From Boswellia sacra (lineage: Eukaryota > Streptophyta > Magnoliopsida > Sapindales > Burseraceae): 64,000 nucleotides of DNA. Position 1 is the first letter of the stretch; each line of letters opens with the position of its first letter. This document shows, one piece after another, positions 60,276-64,000 of this stretch. The notes beneath the pieces are model-generated. The model saw only the letters and a list, made by a program, of their open reading frames with translations. It did no database searches and was not told the DNA's origin. The position numbers and the translations under genes are program-made. Where the stretch lies: the NCBI GenBank assembly GCA_013180625.2, contig SNVD02012289.1:558001-622000 (forward strand). The letters are read 5' to 3'.

Positions 60276-61174
60276 TAAAAAATAAACTAATAACTTGTAC
60301 CAAAATCAATATTCAGTTACAAATATGGTTGTTTGTAACAAAACCAAAATTTAGTTATAAATATGGTTGCGGTTAAGTAGACAATAAACTGTTACTATTG
60401 CATAATGTCATGTTATGAGATTACAAAATTATATAACTTAGAGCCTTCTTTCCAGTTACAGCCATCAAATAAACCAGCACACCCATTGAAAAATATATGC
60501 AAAGTAACACTAATGGACTGGTGAGTATATATCACACACAAAAACATATTAACATTTCTAGTAAATGTTCAGAAGTACAGAAGTACGATTTACGATTTCC
60601 CCTGTTCGTTTCCAAGGTACGCTTTCACAAGCAATAAGTTACCATGTAAGTATGAAACATTGTATTGTTATCTTCACTACGTCAAGATTAATCAGCAATA
60701 TCATCGATCTCTCATCCAATCATAAGTTACTACAGACCGGATTGAATGGTATGAGTTATTGAAATAACAATGACCCCTCGCAGCCTGCTCACAAGTAAAA
60801 AGATAAGTTCAAAACTAAGTGAATCAATTAAACTAACTGGGGCAGCAAGTAAACAAATGTATGTTGTTGTATTGCATGAATAAAAGTTGAGCAACAGTAG
60901 AGAGTATTTAAATCTTGTAAAAACAAATTGATAACAAATAATTCACAGAAACAATAATTAAAATAAATCCACCACGCCACAGAAAATTCAGAAGATAGAT
61001 GCCGAAGTACAATAATCAATCACAATTTCAATCTTGTAGTTACCTGTCAATGCAAAACAATAGCAGATAAATGATCAAGTTAACCAATATGCAAGCCTAA
61101 GTCATAACTCAGGACGTAATTTGAATAAAGATATCTAATCTTTTCCAAGCTTTCTTCTAGAACAACAATTACTC
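60276..61174. other. ~900-bp insertion, second copy
   Basis: Nearly identical to 43437-44335 at offset 16839. Noncoding as far as I can see. Confidence 0.6.
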
Positions 61175-61806
61175 CATTACCCGTTTCAAACTCTTCGTAA
61201 TAAAATTTGCAACTCAGGCATTAAAATAAACATAATAAATCAAACCACTTACGGGCTTGCCAATGTGAACTATTCTCCCATGAAGAAGCAGTGAAGGCAA
61301 GTCCGCCGGCGGCCTCCTCAGACTATGTTCATTGTACGAAACTGATCTCTCCACCTAACCCACGTCAAAATTTATCATTAGCAACACACAAATTAACGAA
61401 TAGAAACTCACTCGAAAAACACTCGTTCAGTAAAATCGACAAACACTTGACAAAGGCCCGAATAAAATATAGAACCAGGGTAATTGAAGTTACTTGGAAG
61501 GGTTAGTTAGCCTCCTTGGGCAGGCGTGGCCATGAAAGTGGGGGAGTCGAGGATATCCAAAGAGGGTGGCGTTTCGGGGCTGACGTGGCGGTTGAGAAAG
61601 GTTTCGGGAGATTTAGCAGCAGCGGAGGCGAGGCTAGAAAGAAATGGGTCCTTGGGGTTGATGGGCGGCATCGGAATTTGAGCAGAGGATTTGCAGCCAA
61701 CACAGGAAGCGCAAATTGGCCTAAGACTTGGTTTGGTTCTAAAAGAGTGTGTTGAAGTGGAAGGAACTGAAGCTGCGATGGCCGCTTGCAGCAAACAAGT
61801 GGACAT

Positions 61807-62667
61807 GGTTTTTGTGGGTAATAGTCGAATATCTTCTGTTTTTGTTTGATTGTTTGTGAGGCGAAGAAACTGGAAAGGAAAACCGAGCGAGAGGGATTGT
61901 ATCGAAAACTCTGGTGATTTTTGTCATTTTAGGTTTGAGTTTGGGTTGGGTTTGGCTGGATTGGGTCCATTAGGCCCAATAGAACTGCTATAAAAGGACG
62001 TTTCAAATCCCTATTTTCAATCGGTTAGGCATTTTTCATGTCTTTCTTTCTCGTCACGACCATCTGGTCTCTGGTTGATTCAAGCGGTCTCTTAGTTACT
62101 TTGGTCTCCAGATGGTCGGATGGTCAAGGAGGTCAGATGGTCGAAGTTGCAGGAGGCCAGAGTCGTTTCATGCGCGAGGGTAAAGTAGCCTGCATTTTTT
62201 TCCTATTCAAAATGAATTTTTGTTTTTTGAAATTTGAAATTTTCTTAAATTAATTTAGGTCTTTATTATTTATTAGTATATATTTTTTAATTAAGATATG
62301 TTGTGTTCACGCTTTATTTCTTATGTATAAAAAAAAAAAAAAAAAAAATCCTAAACCCCTCGTTTCATGCGCAAGCGTAAACGGCACTTTTTTTTTTCCA
62401 GTTTTCAAATTGAAAACTAAACATAATTTGAAATAACCCATCGTTTCATGCGCAAGGGTGAACGGCCTTTTTTTTCCGTTTTGAAATCGAAAACAAAACT
62501 TAATTTGAAATTTGAAATTTTCTTAATTTATTTCGTTTAAATAATTAGTATATTTTTTAAAATTAAAATATGTTGTGTTCACTCTTTATCTCTTATATAT
62601 ATATGAGAAAGAATCCTAAACCCATTTGCCTAAACCCTGAAAGCAACACCAAACAATCTCCACAACA
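61807..62667 (+). promoter_or_regulatory. ClpR3-type promoter and upstream region of the repeat-protein gene, copy 2
   Basis: Same features as 44968-45826: GGCCCAAT at 61973-61980, CTATAAAA at 61988-61995, leader ATG at 62038, three CGTTTCATGCGC motifs, the ~270-bp internal duplication and a proximal TATATATATA before the ATG at 62668. Confidence 0.6.
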
Positions 62668-63863
62668 ATGCCGAGTTCTAAAGGTTCAAATTTTGAACCT
62701 TCAAATCCTTCAAGCCCTTCTGAAGCTCCAAGCCCTTCTGAAGCTCCAAGCCCTTCTGAAGCTCCAAGCCCTTCTGAAGCTCCAACCCTTCTGAAGCTCC
62801 AACCCCTTCTAAAGCTCCAACCCCTTCTAAAGCTCCAAGCGTTTCTAAAAGTTCAAGTTTTGTAACCCCTGAAGCTGAAAGTTCAAGCACTGGAATTTCA
62901 AGCTCTGATATTTCAAGTTCTGGAAATGCTTTCCACCTTCCTTTGTCTGGAGAATCTTCCAATCCATTAAATCGAACTGCAGAATCCTTTAACAAATTGG
63001 TCTCCTTTGTGGACAAGGCCAAGAAAAGATTTGGGATCAAATTGGCAGAGGTGGACAAGGGTGTAAACGAAATGATGCTCTGTGTCCATGAGCTATATCG
63101 TGTGAAGAATAGTTTTTTAAAGAAGTCTGATGGGTACATCTCTGATCTTCGGGATGCATTAATCAATTCGGGAAATCATCTTCAGGGTAAGTCCTTGTCC
63201 CCTCAATTTCTATTATTTATTATTTTTTAATTTCTATTATTTATTATTTTTTAACTTTGCTGTTTAATTTGTTTAACTTAATACAGGTGAGTGTTCGTCT
63301 AAAGTGCCGCCACCTACAGGTACTAGTTTTTTATTATTATTAATTTTTTTTTAATGAATTGTATGATAAAAGAAAAGATTTCTTTTTTTTAAATACAAAG
63401 TTCGCTTTTTTATTTATTTATTTATTTTTATGGAAACTAGGATTTTTTTTTTCAATTGTGTGTTTTTGAGATTTAAAACAACTCCTTACAGCTACAGGGC
63501 AGAAGCGCAAACGGGGACCAGAAGGAGAGCAGTCGGAGAATAATGTCATTCCTGGTAAGTCTTAAGAGTTAATTTTTTTGGTAATTTGTTTAAGAGTTCA
63601 ATGTTCCTGCTGTTTTTGATGAATCTTCGGTTTTTATAATATATTTATATTGATTTTAAATGTGGCCTTTCTTTTCTATCAATGTTTTTAAGGTCCCAAT
63701 GCAGCAGGAGGAGTGACAGAATCCCCTAACTCTGGAGGACCAGAGCAGCCTGTGGAAGGAGGAGGTCCCAATGCAGCAGGAGGAGTGACAGAATCCCCTA
63801 ACTCTGGAGGACCACAGCAGCGTGTGGAAGGAGGAGAGCGGCCGCCGAAAAAGATCATTCCTG
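62668..63863 (+). pseudogene. Repeat-protein gene copy 2, frameshifted, 3' end outside window
   Basis: Exons match copy 1: 62668-63186, 63287-63319, 63492-63554 and 63693-63863; the last exon would lie beyond 64000. Compared with copy 1, exon 1 is 19 nt shorter: one 18-nt SPSEAP unit is missing and one C is lost in the fifth repeat (about 62786). The shift turns SEAP repeats into LLKLQP-like sequence and leads to a stop at 62863-62865, leaving a 65-residue product. Everything after the shift is otherwise conserved, so the break is probably recent or possibly a sequencing error in a repeat. Confidence 0.72.
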
Positions 63864-64000
63864 GTAAGCCGTTGGTTCATTAAAATTTGCAATTCATCTT
63901 GATTCATGTATAGAATTGGACTTATATTTATAGAAATGCCATGAAAATTCACTTTATTTGACAGCATATGGCACTGCACAATCACCAGAAACTATATATA

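Larger units (their letters stand above)
56500..61806 (-). pseudogene. ClpR3-like copy D (broken, NLR fragment inside)
   Basis: Minus-strand exon order as in the other copies: exon 1 from ATG 61804-61806, exon 2 61253-61354, exon 3 near 58390-58500, last exon near 56500-56600. The 3' two-thirds is A-type, including the NLR junction inside exon 3, the 1-nt loss after DPKEP and the loss in EFG-VIDK. It also has its own extra base in the last exon (GACAAGTAAGGC for GACAAGAAGGC). The 5' part (exons 1-2 and the 900-bp insertion) is B-type. The missing exon 1 donor is common to all copies. Confidence 0.82.
30010..64000. repeat. Complex segmental duplication array (ClpR3-like / F-box / repeat-protein units)
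   Basis: Recurring blocks align at several constant offsets. F-box copies A (31031), B (38047), C (48532) and D (54234) are highly similar. 38700-40250 matches 54890-56440 at offset 16187. 33300-36600 matches 56480-59780 at about 23173. 42855-45720 matches 59694-62560 at 16839. The last block extends to the window end, so the array probably continues to the right. Each full unit reads: F-box gene (+), broken ClpR3-like gene (-), shared promoter. Confidence 0.93.

Noticed and set aside
30010..64000. LTR retrotransposon as an explanation for the long direct repeats
   Set aside because: The repeats contain host-type genes with introns; no gag/pol, primer-binding site or polypurine tract was seen.

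Overview
This window is nuclear DNA of a eudicot plant: intron-rich genes with GT-AG introns, AT-rich spacers, DNA transposons and plant-specific families. The gene order tafazzin-like acyltransferase, F-actin-capping protein alpha, then the 26S proteasome ATPase RPT5 matches what I recall of Arabidopsis At3g05510-At3g05520-At3g05530. The species cannot be fixed from the sequence; a woody rosid such as Citrus is only a weak impression.

Region 1 (1-21,000) is single-copy and conserved. It holds the 3' part of a tafazzin-type acyltransferase, a complete 10-exon capping protein alpha gene, a tRNA-Glu(TTC) gene on the minus strand, a complete 13-exon heparan-alpha-glucosaminide N-acetyltransferase-like membrane protein gene and a complete 10-exon RPT5 gene. 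The spacers carry small DNA transposons. One is a 721-bp hAT-type element with a perfect 8-bp target duplication; it contains two tRNA-like A/B-box modules.

Region 2 (about 21,000-30,000) is dominated by transposons. A 4.5-kb hAT element (23668-28197) has intact ends and an 8-bp target duplication TTCATTCC. Its zf-TTF/DUF4371-type transposase has lost its start codon (ATA) and carries one stop codon just before the C-terminal dimerisation segment. A decayed MULE N-terminal fragment follows.

Region 3 (about 30,000-64,000) is a complex array of segmental duplications. The recurring modules are: (i) a ClpR3-like gene (plastid Clp protease subunit) on the minus strand, four copies, all broken; (ii) an F-box/DUF295 gene on the plus strand, four copies, of which only that at 54234-55412 is uninterrupted; (iii) an unrecognised gene for a Ser/Pro/Glu/Ala-repeat protein, two copies, the second frameshifted and cut by the window end; (iv) a fragment of a CC-NBS-LRR resistance gene with a Pro/Arg/Gln repeat tail, joined inside ClpR3-like exon 3 in two of the four copies. 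A conserved intergenic promoter (GGCCCAAT plus a TATA box) lies head-to-head between each ClpR3-like copy and the next plus-strand gene. It leads to the F-box gene in two copies and to the repeat-protein locus in the other two. The fourth unit is a mosaic of the other three, which points to recombination or gene conversion within the array, or to an assembly chimera.

The items most worth a second look are the array with its mosaic unit, the alternative genes behind one promoter, the unrecognised repeat protein, and the transposon carrying tRNA-like modules.
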